In this document: one piece after another, positions 1 through 11,000 of the stretch
Layout of the letters: every line of letters begins with the position of its first letter
Position numbering within the stretch: the first letter of the stretch is position 1
Assembly: GCA_949752735.1 (NCBI GenBank)
Contig: OX457044.1
Location: 19,021,685 to 19,085,684 of the forward strand
Source: Lumbricus terrestris
Lineage: Eukaryota > Annelida > Clitellata > Crassiclitellata > Lumbricidae
Reading direction: 5' to 3'
DNA: 64,000 bases
Made by a program: the position numbers and the translations under genes
Notes under the pieces: model-generated
What the model was told of the DNA's origin: nothing
The model's input: only the letters and a program-made list of their open reading frames with translations
Databases searched by the model: none

Positions 1-283
1 TTGTGTGCACAGAAAAGCAATTAGGTCAGCTTTATCATGTGTACCTGCTGCAATATAGCCTTCTGAAAATGAAAGAAACCACTTTTTTGCCTTTCGACGA
101 CAATGTTTAAGGCCTTAAATGGGCATGTGGGATAGGTGATACAGCTATGAAATTAACACCATTGGAAAGAGCAGCGCAAATACTACTAGATATAAGAAAA
201 ATTGCTTTTGAGACTCCTATGGTTCAACGATTACAACTATTTCCATTAGAGTAGTGTTTTAAGCATTCGCGAACTGATATTTT
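1..283 (+). pseudogene. Inverted, disrupted copy of the 376-bp ORF unit
   Basis: The sequence is the reverse complement of the array unit that follows, so the ORF reads on + here. A TAA at 108-110 (TGTTTAAGG where the others read AGTTCAAGG in sense) interrupts the frame, and several substitutions mark it as older. It is truncated by the window edge. Confidence 0.7.
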
Positions 284-465
284 TAAAACAATTTCATGTG
301 TCTGACATATCCAGATGGTTGGCTGAAAATCATATTTATTAACTACTTACTTTATGTACACACTGGCAAACATTCAAGAGTTCAGTTTTCATATACTTAT
401 CATGCATTGCCATATAATAATGGCAGCAAATGTTCAAAATACTACTACGATGTAAGCTGCTGTAT

Positions 466-1515
466 TCATTGAACTACAGAAGTCTCAAAAGCAATTCTTC
501 TTGTATCTAGTAGTATTTGAGCTGCTCTTTCCAATGGTGTTAATTTCATAGCTGTATCACCTATCCCACATGCCCATTTAAGGCCTTGAACTTTGTCGTC
601 GAAAGACAAAAAAGTGGTTTCTTTCATTTTCAGAAGGCTATATTGCAGCAGGTACACATGATAAAGCTGACCTAATTGCTTTTCTGTGCACACAATGTGG
701 ACTATAATGCCCAGTGGTTCACACTTTCTCTGATAATGAACCCACTTGGTCATAGTAGAGCAGTAAAGTACTAAGCTCGTTATATCGGCTCGTATCAGTT
801 CGCGAATGCTTAAAACACTACTCTAATGGAAATAGTTGTAATCGTTGAACCATAGGAGTCTCAAAAGCAATTCTTCTTGTATCTAGTAGTATTTGAGCTG
901 CTCTTTCCAATGGTGTTAATTTCATAGCTGTATCACCTATCCCACATGCCCATTTAAGGCCTTGAACTTTGTCGTCGAAAGACAAAAAAGTGGTTTCTTT
1001 CATTTTCAGAAGGCTATATTGCACCAGGTACACATGATAAAGCTGACCTAATTGCTTTTCTGTGCACACAATATGGACTATAATGCCCAGTGGTTCACAC
1101 TTTCTCTGATAATGAACCCACTTGGTCATAGTAGAGCAGTAAAGTACTAAGCTCGTTATATCGGCTCATATCAGTTCGCGAATGCTTAAAACACTACTCT
1201 AATGGAAATAGTTGTAATCGTTGAACCACAGGAGTCTCAAAAGCAATTCTTCTTGTATCTAGTAGTATTTGAGCTGCTCTTTCCAATGGTGTTAATTTCA
1301 TGGCTGTATCACCTATCCCACAGGCCCATTTAAGGCCTTGAACTTTGTCGTCGAAAGACAAAAAAGTGGTTTCTTTCATTTTCAGAAGGCTATAATGCAA
1401 CAGGTACACATGATAAAGCTGACCTAATTGCTTTTCTGTGCACACAATGTGGACTATAATGCCCACTGGTTCACACTTTCTCTGATAATGAACCCATTTG
1501 GTCATAGTAGAGCAG
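466..1515 (-). repeat. Tandem array of 376-bp units, each with an ORF of 95-103 codons
   Basis: Three head-to-tail units read on the minus strand, with ATGs at 753, 1129 and 1505 (spacing exactly 376). The products begin MTKWVHYQRKCEPLGIIVHI and include LKWACGIGDTAMKLTPLERA; I do not recognise the family. Units 2 and 3 encode 103 residues; unit 1 is diverged and ends early. Differences between units 2 and 3 in the protein are few (Leu/Val, Val/Leu, Gln/His, Met/Val). Each may be a duplicated exon, a fragment of a mobile element, or a satellite whose ORF is incidental. Confidence 0.7.
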
Positions 1516-2586
1516 TAAAGTACTTGCGCCAGACAGGGTCATTGTTTTTTTCCCGATTTTCAATGTGTAGCTAGAAAAAAACTATCCATCAGATATCAAG
1601 TTCTTTCAATATCCTTGATTAGCACCACGATGACTATGTATCCTGAAAATTTCATCTATTTATCTGCAATGATAGTCGACTTATAGCCCCCTGAACATGG
1701 CAGCAAATTAAGACGCAATTTTCGAATCGCGATAAGTGGGGTCACCCCAGGTGTCTTTAAAATTCCGTATAAAAAAAACTACTGGGAGTATTGCTCTCAA
1801 CTTTTGCACAGCATGTTCTAATACATTTATGCACATTCTGTGCAAATTTCATCCAAATCTGAGATGGTCGAGTGGGAAACTTGTAAAAAATTTGTTGATT
1901 TGAGACGGAATGACCCACATTCTAAATAGTTTAACTTCGATCTGAATATAGAACAACACTGACTCAAAGTACATGCATGCTTATAATAATTTATTCCAAT
2001 TTTCTGTTGCACTTGTACAAAGATCTCTACAATACAATGACATTCGAAGTATTACCGGTAACTGCATCACACCATGGAAATTATTTAAAATAACACTGCA
2101 TGTATAATTGTACAAATTCAGTAGACTTGATTCATCAAATGACAATATTGCAAATGCCATCATGAATAATTCTGTCACATGAAACTAGGCGACAGCGTTA
2201 GTAGAACTTCTTGTCTTACCTACAAATATCTTCCTTGAGTGACTGTAATACCGACTGTTAATAATGGTGTTCAATAATTTGACTCCCATAGCGCCAATCT
2301 AATCTAATCTAAACTAATCTAATCATAATGACAAAGACATCAATCGATGCCTGTTTTGAGTAAACTTGCAATAAAAAAATCACAAACACAGGAAAGTCAG
2401 GTTAAAAATACGAATGCATCTCTGCAGCATAAAGTCGTTCAATGAATGTCCATTGTTTGATCGATCAACAGAGATGAGTCATTCATTAGACATTGCTGAC
2501 AAATGGTTAGAGCTTGAGATTTAGAAAGACAATGGGAACCGGTCTTTATCAAACTCCCGATTGACTACAACCATCCTGATCCTCTA
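1516..2586. other. No gene seen
   Basis: AT-rich sequence with a short TAATC repeat near 2300. No ORF with family resemblance and no repeat structure found. Confidence 0.5.
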
Positions 2587-2765
2587 TTGCTCATTCTTCA
2601 TACATCACCCCACTCAGCAAACTCATTTCCTCCTCTCCTGCTAGTCCCTAAATCACTCTCTGACACATTCAATAAGCACCTAAAAACTGTTCTTTTTGCC
2701 GTGCTGGAATCGGGAGCACCATTGAGCAGGTATCTTGAAGAGGTGCTATATAAATACTTGAATAA
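2587..2765 (+). mobile_element. 3' end of an L2/CR1-like LINE
   Basis: The frame SDTFNKHLKTVLF, then ESGAPLS..YLEEVLYKYLN, followed by TGCTATATAAATA, is the typical end of L2/CR1-type ORF2 and its 3' tail. The 27.8-kb and 19.8-kb copies end the same way. Confidence 0.6.
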
Positions 2766-2984
2766 AATCTGTGTCGATGATGCACAATTGCCCAACTCTT
2801 CCACGATCACTCCTTTTCAGATGCACTAAATCATCTACATCACCAAGAAAATCGTCAGGATGACTGCCAACCTGCTGTACCTAACCCCATCAACTGCAGA
2901 ATTTCTCATTATTGATGTCTGCGAGCAATTAAGCAAACTAAACAATCCTTCTGACCTTTCTCCAACGGACCCTACTTCTTCCCT

Positions 2985-3970
2985 ACTTCTTCCATGCCTT
3001 ACTCCTGGCACCAATAGATCTCGGAATCATTATTGACAAAAACCTTACATATGCTCACCATATAAACCAGATACCCTGCACAATGCACATGCTATGTGCT
3101 ATCATGTGCTATCTGCTATCATGAATGGTGCATTTTTACATGTGTCACATTCATTGACTGCATCCAATAATTGATCCCAACACAAGACCGTATGCACAAT
3201 AGCCACCTCCATTGTTTTTTTTAATCTCAACTACTGTAATTACCTTTCCTACAACATCGACTCTACTCAAATAAAATTCCTGCAAACAGTCCAAAACACT
3301 ATTGCCTGCACAGTCACCAAACTTCAAAACACCATCACAAACTTCCTGTTCTCGAATGATTAAAAGTTCCTCAGTGCATCCAACGCAAAATTTTATCTTT
3401 TACAAACAATTTTCCCTTCAAAAGATGCCTTACTGGTAGACTCACCGACCAGTACATTCGCCAGCTATTCAGCATTCAACCGCCCAGGTCTGTTTGTTCA
3501 CCATCGTATCATACTCTATCTCGGTCTACATTCTCTTCTTCTTGCCAAGGCCGTAGCTAGGAGGGTGTTTTGGGTGTTTGAACACCCCCCGAAATGGAAA
3601 ATGTGAACAATAATATAATGCATTTACGAGCACATGATGTAAAAACCATGAAATAAAACCATGAAAAACACTCCCCAAAATGGAAAACTGAAAAAAACAG
3701 AATGCCGGATGACTAAAAAAGGTCATCAGTTTTTAGGAAGGAAAATTGGTGAGCGAAACACCCTCCCCAGATCAAATACTGGCTACGGCCTTGCTTCTTG
3801 CAATTCTGCAAAGTACTCTTAAGTCAATGCTGCACTTGGTAAGCTCTTTGAAATGAACTCCCAAAAGATCCATGAATGCAAGTTTTCTCATCCTCCATCT
3901 CTCCAATTGATGCTTGCAATCTCCTCTGCTAATTTCCACGCATGACTGAATAACAACTCTCCTCATGCGT
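2985..3970 (+). mobile_element. Degenerate L2/CR1-like reverse transcriptase fragment
   Basis: Interrupted frames read DLGIIIDKNLTYAHHINQ, SIVFFNLNYCNYLSYNIDST and QIKFLQTVQNTIACTVTKLQ, matching the C-terminal third of L2/CR1 reverse transcriptases (NLGV-D--L--HI, LDYCN--). Frameshifts make it dead. A MITE (3546-3793) is inserted into it. Confidence 0.65.
3546..3793. mobile_element. hAT-like MITE, 8-bp TSD CTTCTTGC
   Basis: Terminal inverted repeats CAAGGCCGTAGC / GCTACGGCCTTG flanked by the perfect duplication CTTCTTGC (3538-3545 and 3794-3801). 248 bp, no transposase. 8-bp TSDs are diagnostic of hAT and related superfamilies. Confidence 0.85.
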
Positions 3971-4242
3971 CACCACACGAAAATTTAGGAAGTTTACCAA
4001 AAAATTACATTACACAGAAGCCCTAGGTAATAATATATATATGAACACAAGACCCGAATCATAAATTAGTATCCCATGCCATGGATGAGATACCCTGGAG
4101 CACCATGGACACAGTCTTCAACACAAAAAATTTGTACTGGGCGTCATCAAAGTCTTACAGTCAGCCACAACATGAGTTATCAACATTCCAGTCAATTTAA
4201 GCTAATAATCTGGTGCGCCATTTATTTTAGGCCATTTAAGTT

Positions 4243-4644
4243 GGTACTATAATTTTAATTCACCCTTTTTATTTATTTCAGCGTGTCGATGTAGGTTTCG
4301 TGTACGACCCCACAGAAATAGAAATTCGATGAAAAATATTTCCGCACGAAGTAGAAGCGGGATTTAGCGCGTGAGGGTCGGTTAGGGCTCAGGTTAGGCG
4401 TCGTGAGGGTCGGTTAGGGTTAGTTTTAGGGTTAGTGCAGTCATTCTGCTGAAATTAAAGCTGGATTGATGAAGAATAATTTTCAATGTAAAATTGATGA
4501 AAAATATATACTGACAAAATGGAAACGGGATTTATCGAACAAATTCTTGTCTAAGCAGAAGCTGGATCGATTAAAAGGGTTCTGGACAAACTAGAAGTTG
4601 GCGAAATTAAATCGAAAAAAAGGGTGAATTAAAATTATAGTACC
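4243..4644. mobile_element. MITE with long TIRs, 8-bp TSD TTTAAGTT
   Basis: TIRs begin GGTACTATAATTTTAATTCA and are about 28 bp long. The TSD TTTAAGTT is perfect (4235-4242, 4645-4652). The interior (about 4370-4440) holds TTAGGG-rich sequence resembling telomeric repeats. Confidence 0.85.
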
Positions 4645-4764
4645 TTTAAGTTTTCTCACTTATTTATACTAGCAGCATCTCACGCCAGCAACATATTGTT
4701 GTAACATACTGATCCTCCACCCTCCAAGACGACACCCACCTTAACAGCTGTTCCGCCCCTCTGA

Positions 4765-4895
4765 TCCTATGATAACTCGACCCGGACCACCACGGACTAC
4801 TTTCACGGACAACCTTCTGACTCAACGCAGCGCACGTGAATAAGCTGGTGCCCCGCGCTTGGCTTTCGAGAAGCGCTTTAGAAATTTCGAATTTA
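4765..4895. repeat. Dispersed repeat, copy 1
   Basis: Shares about 120 bp with 26930-27060, including AACTCGACCCGGACCACC, TTGACTCAACGCAGCGC and GCTTGGCTTTCGAG. Both end in GCGCTTTAGAAATT, like the SINE/LINE tails here. Probably a retroposon; class not identified. Confidence 0.65.
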
Positions 4896-7120
4896 CGATT
4901 GTGACCTACACTAATCTGCAGTTAATCCGCATGGCTTTTAAATAAAGCTGGTGCTTCGGCTACAATATTTTTGTCCACAAGATGCTCCGTAGTCCTAAAA
5001 TTTCCTGTTCTGCTGCTGTGGCATCTACTCAAAGTGGTGTTTGTGCATTTTATTAATTAATACTTGCAATGCATGCAGACACACAAAAAACATAAACTTC
5101 GTAGCCTACCTCCGATTCTAGGATCCGACATCACTTCCTGATTGAACACAGCACAAACAAGAAATTCAGCGCTGTGACCTAGGCCGTGATTACGCACGGC
5201 AGATCAACTTAGTGTCAAAATTGATTTATTACTAACTAGTTTTAATTGAAGACTTTAGATTATTTTGTGTCGCTCGCACTGCATCTCGAACATTAATAAG
5301 AAATGAAACCACTTAAATTTTTCACATTTTGTTTCGTTTATAAAATGTTGCTAGACAATAAATCACGATGGAGCACAATGTATTAAAAATTAATAGCCTA
5401 ATTAAAAACCACCGCATGTCACTGGGGTGTATGATGTAGCACGTTAGGAATGCTCTCAATAGTCAAAATTTACGACTATTGTTTCGATTGCCTTATAAAA
5501 CGATAAATTTAGTGTTCTTTAGTACCAATGAGCGAATCATACTCTAAGACTGGGCCATCATACTTATTACACTGGACGCGTGTCCTCTCTCGAAATTATG
5601 GCAACGCTTAAATGATCATGTATACGCTCTTATCTTAAGCCTTTAATGAGTTATTATTGTGTAATTTGTTTACTCTAAGCATCCCTTTCACCAATATCAG
5701 AATATTATATTTGTCTATACTTATATTTTTATACCGCGAAGTTTAAAATGACGAGCAATGTGCCAATGTCACCTATTATTGGGAAACTATTTGTTACAGC
5801 AGCAATTAAGTCAGCGTCAGCGACCCATTGCTTCACTTCTACTGCTGATAAGTGATAACGTAGTCCTATTAAAATTATAGCATTAGGCTAATTATAAAGG
5901 GCATGGCTCTTACACTATGCTTCGGCCTAGAAAGTTCTCCCCATTCCTTCTTCTGAATTCCTTTTTTTAATTATTGACAATCGCAATCGTAAACTTGAAT
6001 CTCTTGCATAACGCCCAGGAAAGTAATTTATAAATCCGTGGGTGGAAACTGCTAGAGAATGCCAATAATAATTGCTAATCTCCTACTGATGATGATATGA
6101 ACAAGTGAGACACACCGTACTCGTCCCAAAAGTGCGATGTAACCATAAGAAATGTCCATTGCGACAAAAGTTTGCGCTACAAAATGACAGCACAATGACG
6201 TTTGTGAGGTCATGATTTATTATGCGTCTTCGTATCAGCGATATAAAGTGAAACTCTGAAAGGGTTTGGAGAAACCTACAAGTTAAACTGTTAATAATTT
6301 TTAGACTGTCTAATACTATCGTTGAGAGTTGCATGTTTATCGGTTAAATGTCAGGTTCTACGGAACAGGGCGTGACATGTAACAACCAAAGTGAGTCAAT
6401 TAGAATATAAGAGGACTAAGAGTTGAATCACCTAGTAGGGATGAGTCATGACGGAGAACAGGGTTAAATATATAATATTATGGCTGGCCATATCGCAAAT
6501 GTTTATATCAGTCTAATATGTAAACAAAATCAATGTTTCAAAGAGTCATGAGCACCTGCCATGAACTAGATAGGGCTGTATCATGTTATATATGGTTGCA
6601 TTCGCGCAATGGCAGATTCAGAGGCCAAAGGGTCATGGTTTCTGCCCCGGTCCGCCGAGAGGAAGGCAAATGCTCAGAGGTCCGGCAGCTCGGTAGTTAT
6701 ACAAAGTTTTTGATTTATGCCGTTCTAAATATAATATTTTAAAAATTAACAACTGAATAAAATCATGTAGAATTGTATATACGGATAAAAATATAACACG
6801 GTTGTGTGACTAGTTCCTACGCTTTTATTGTTATAAAACGGCAAGCCTGAAGATAGCTTACCGGCCTGTGACTGCTCTGCCCGGGGTCTGGAGTTTCTAC
6901 CACCAGCCCTTTGTGTTCGATGCCATGGCTTCTGCACCTCTGTAGGTCAGTTATTGGCCCTGTTGTAGAACCCGGCCGTCGATTACAGTGTTAAAATAGT
7001 GAATAATGAAAGTTGTAAATGCGATAGTCATAGTGAAGTTGGTCTCGAATATCCACATTCTGTATGTTTTATCTCCCTTAGTAGGTACATCCACGTCTCC
7101 AAGTGCTCCCATTTGAATTC
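4896..7120. other. No gene seen
   Basis: AT-rich. ORFs of 63-83 codons show no family resemblance or codon structure. Two GC-richer patches at 6640-6700 and 6850-6975 could hold 5' UTR or promoter sequence of the DUF4795 gene, but no splice donor was clearly identified. Confidence 0.4.
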
Positions 7121-7121
7121 A

Positions 7122-7266
7122 CCTTAGGTCACAGCGTCTAGGACCTTGAGCAAGCCATTCACTCACAATTGCTCATGCACTTTGGTGTGAAACTCTGATG
7201 CAATGTCCACCATGTAGTCAGGAGCACCTCTGAGTAGATAGCTTGAAGGGATGCTGTATCAAATGC
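7122..7266 (+). mobile_element. Diverged SINE copy (tRNA head lost)
   Basis: Matches the 3' two-thirds of the SINE at 61997: GACCTTGAGCAAGCCATTCA, GTGTGAAACTCTGATGCA, then TCTGAGTAGATAGCTTGAAG. No A or B box remains. Confidence 0.65.
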
Positions 7267-7838
7267 GAGAAATAAAAAATGAAACATTAACGTCAGCAAT
7301 TACCATAGGTTGTTCAGTAGTACTGTAGATCATAATTATTCAAAGTAACAACATCTGGGTTGTAATACAACCTGAAAACCTAGAACTAATGCAAGGAAAA
7401 TACCTGAATTTGCACATTTTTTAATAAAAGCTATTAGCTTACATGTAAGTAATGGCTTGAGACATGTGGTATTGGCGATAATGCATAAAGAAAAGCTGAT
7501 ACTCCATTGTGCATAACATCAGAGTGAAGTTAGATTGTTTAGAAAATATACAGTGTTAAAATTAGTGCATGTAAGGAAACCGATGATCAATTCTGCAGGT
7601 TTAGATTGGTTTGCAAGATCTTGCTCATTTTTAATGTTCAAAGTGAGTAGGCTATTTTCTTTTTGTCATAGAGAGCGGTGGTGGCAAAATTCTAAAAATT
7701 GGGATTATGTGTGATAATTACTGTTATGGCTAATAATTACTAAGAGGGTGCAACATTGTATATATTGCTTACAGGGCAATTTGCCAAGCTATCATGCAGT
7801 TTGTGCAAGGACGCTACTTTATTATTTTTTATTTTCAG

Positions 7839-8017
7839 GCCATTTTATAAGCCAGAAATCTTGCCTCCTCGGTTGTTCAGTGTGGATGTAGAAGACCAAG
7901 AACTATGCCAACAATTACGACTCTCTCCCGTTTGACCGACCTTGCACTTGGAACGCCAAACGTTGGTTCCGTGAACTTCACTGTTCTGCACACCCTTATA
8001 CATTCTATCATAGACAA
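7839..8017 (+). CDS. QRICH2: Exon 1 of DUF4795 gene (coding from 7905)
   Basis: The acceptor TTTTCAG ends at 7838, so a further 5' UTR exon probably lies upstream. The ATG at 7905 opens [16 protein letters not shown] and the exon ends in phase 2 at CAA|GTAAGT. I chose this ATG because the reading begins with the family's N-terminal signature and no in-frame upstream ATG lies in the exon. It encodes residues 1-38. Confidence 0.85.
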
Positions 8018-11000
8018 GTAAGTAGATGAATACTTGTTTTCTATTGTATTATTGTTATTTTTGTTTTATTTTTTACGCATCGTCTTTAGAGTGATTGAGT
8101 TGAGGCTGATTGGTGAAGTAACGATTGTCAATATTAGAAGGATGAATAACAGACTCACATGAATGACAGCAGTGCAGAAAGTAGTATCAGACTAATTGGA
8201 AATGCCAACTTTCTGAAACTGTTAGATGCAGGTATCTGCATTGGGCATGACCCCTTTCTCAGCATTTATCAGCATTTGGGTCATCTCCTCCTCCTCCGTC
8301 TGCAGATGTTAGCAGTGGCATTGATTGTGGCATTGATTGATGCCTTTTGTAAATTTTTATAATGATGCTAGATAAGTTATAAAATCGTTGTGCATGCTTA
8401 CTAATCAGTGTACCTGGCTGTGTGCGTGTCTGTGCATATGTGTAATGTGTGTGTGTGTGTTTGTGTGTGTGTGGGGGGGGTTGTGTGTGGGTGTGTGTGG
8501 TTTGGTGTATGTGCCTGCATGCATTTTCGTGTATGTGTATCTGACATTGATCAGCCAATTTCTGTCTGTATTATGACTGGACCTCTGAATGTTCTCCTCT
8601 GTCTCTAGTTTTTCGTTACTTTAGTACTGGACCTCTGAATGTTCTCCTGTCTCTAGTTTTCCGTTACTTTAGTTAGGTTGGGGATTGGAAATGCCAATGC
8701 AGAGATACGAGAGGAGGACCACGAGTTTCTGCGTCGCCACCTGGTTGACTATGATGAATTGACAAAGACCGGGTAAGTGATTTCTATTGATGTCACATAA
8801 ATATCTGATGCCTATCTCTGTTGTCTTTGACTCTGCACAGTATTACATTGCCAACTGTCTTAAAATGCAGACGTCTGGATATATTTTATAGTCATTGATG
8901 CAGCACTTTTATGAGTTAACGGTACTTAAATTGTGTTATATAAACAGTGCTTAAAAGTGTAAAAAAGAAGTGCCTGGACGCTCTTTAACTTTCCAGTCTG
9001 TGCTGACGAAATGAGTGGCAGGACGGCATTGGGATTTGAAAGGAAGTGCATGGATGCCGTCCATGACCGTCCAGCCACACTTTAGGCCATGTATATGAAG
9101 TGTGCTCATACCTACATGAATATATACATACCTCAGTCCTCATATGTTCTGATCTGTGGCCTTAGGATTGTATCGACATATCACATACACTGTGTAATTG
9201 TAAACCCCAATTTCTGAAGTGTTACTCTCAGGGCACCAACTTAGTTGATGATTTAACGAATGAGTAAGATTCTTTGTTTCAGCGACACTGGTTTGGAAAA
9301 GTCAAAATCTGATTTGGAAAAGTCAAAATTCAATGCGGAAAAGTCAAAATCTGATTTGGAAAAGTCAAAATTCGATGTGGAAAAGTCAAAATTCGATGCG
9401 GAAAAGTCAAAATCTGACGACATTTTGCAAACTGTAGTGAAGGATGGAAAGTTGACAAGGTATGAAGTTGTATTTTGTTGTTTGTTCCTTGATGGCTTAT
9501 CTTCAGACCATTTTGAACCTGGGATTTTTACATCCTCCCTGTGTTCGAAGGAGGCTTACTATTAAACTGGTTAAATGTTGTGAGTATATTAATGCGAGCT
9601 ATTGCTGACTAGCCAATTTAACTGCTTAACTCCCATACGATTCCCTGGTTAAGTTCGATAGATCTAAAGGTTAATCTGGAAAGAGAAGATGATGTTGCTG
9701 AAATAATTAAGGTTCTAGTGGCATGGTGGATGCCGCTGTTGAGAAGTAGGTCATCACTGACCTAAATTATGTGGCTGATGTTTCCGTGCAAGAACAATTG
9801 GAAAAATGTGTTACTTCTGGTACTAGAAGTTATGGTAAGGGAGACCAAGGATTGAATTGATGCTTTTGTTTTTTTTTCTACTGATGTCTGCTAAAAGTTA
9901 CAAGTTGAGAGTTGGGAGTTATCCTAAATCTGAGTTGACTAGCTGGCTGACTGGCTGACTGAGTGGAAATCTGACTGGCTGACTTAGTGACTAATTGACT
10001 GATTTTGATTTGCTTATTTCGTAATTCTTCTTCCTGATTACAAATAATCAACATAGCATACTATCGAATGTCATTTTGCATACTTGTTTTTTCCTATGCT
10101 TTGCTTATTAGTCTGGTGGTCAGCCCTGGTAGTGGAAGGCACGTTCCCTATCATCAGCTGGAAGACCGTGTTATCCAGCTGGAACAGCAGTGGAAGGAGC
10201 TCAATTCTCTTCCGGCAAACGCTGAGCTCTTTGAGCGTGTGAGGGAGAAGGATGCGAAGCCGCGTCCTGTGGCTGAGATGTGGCAGACAATGAGACTGTC
10301 GAAGTGTGTAGATGCACATGCACAAGGTATCAACAAGGTCAGCAGATTGTGACATGATGCTAATATTGGGATGCAGTGATTTACCTAGCGACATGTTCTG
10401 TACTATCATGTAGTTACAGGTTAGAATCTGTCTGAAGCCACCGAATAGCCACCTTGGACAAGTTGCTGCTCACCCATTATAAGTAATTGTGTGAGGAAGT
10501 CAGCTTGAAATCACCCCACTCATATCATCCCGGATTGCATAAAAGCATCTGGTCTTCGGATAGGGAACTTATCTTCATCTTAATCATCATCATCACTTCT
10601 GATCATGCATGTAGAACTTTATATGTAATGAATAACTTGCTACGTAATTTTATTTAACATTGCTTTGCATTTAGTTTCAGATGCTTTGCAAAAGTTGATC
10701 ATCCTCCTCTTCTTCCTCCTCCTCATCCTCGTCCTACTCATTCTTGTCCTGCTCCTTTGTCTACTCATCTGCTTTGTCATCCTCTTTGTGTAGATAGGGT
10801 TTACTGCCTTCGGTGAACAGTAAATTCTGCGTTACATTTTTTCTTGAATTCTTATGAAGTTTATTTTCTCATTATGGCATTGGCGTTTCATTTTACATAC
10901 AATGTTTACGCTGATGATTATTAAATTTCTGTTCTTTTTTAGTTTAGTTAATTTATTTGTCATTTCATAGATCTGTGTTTATATTGAAGCAGTTTGGCTT

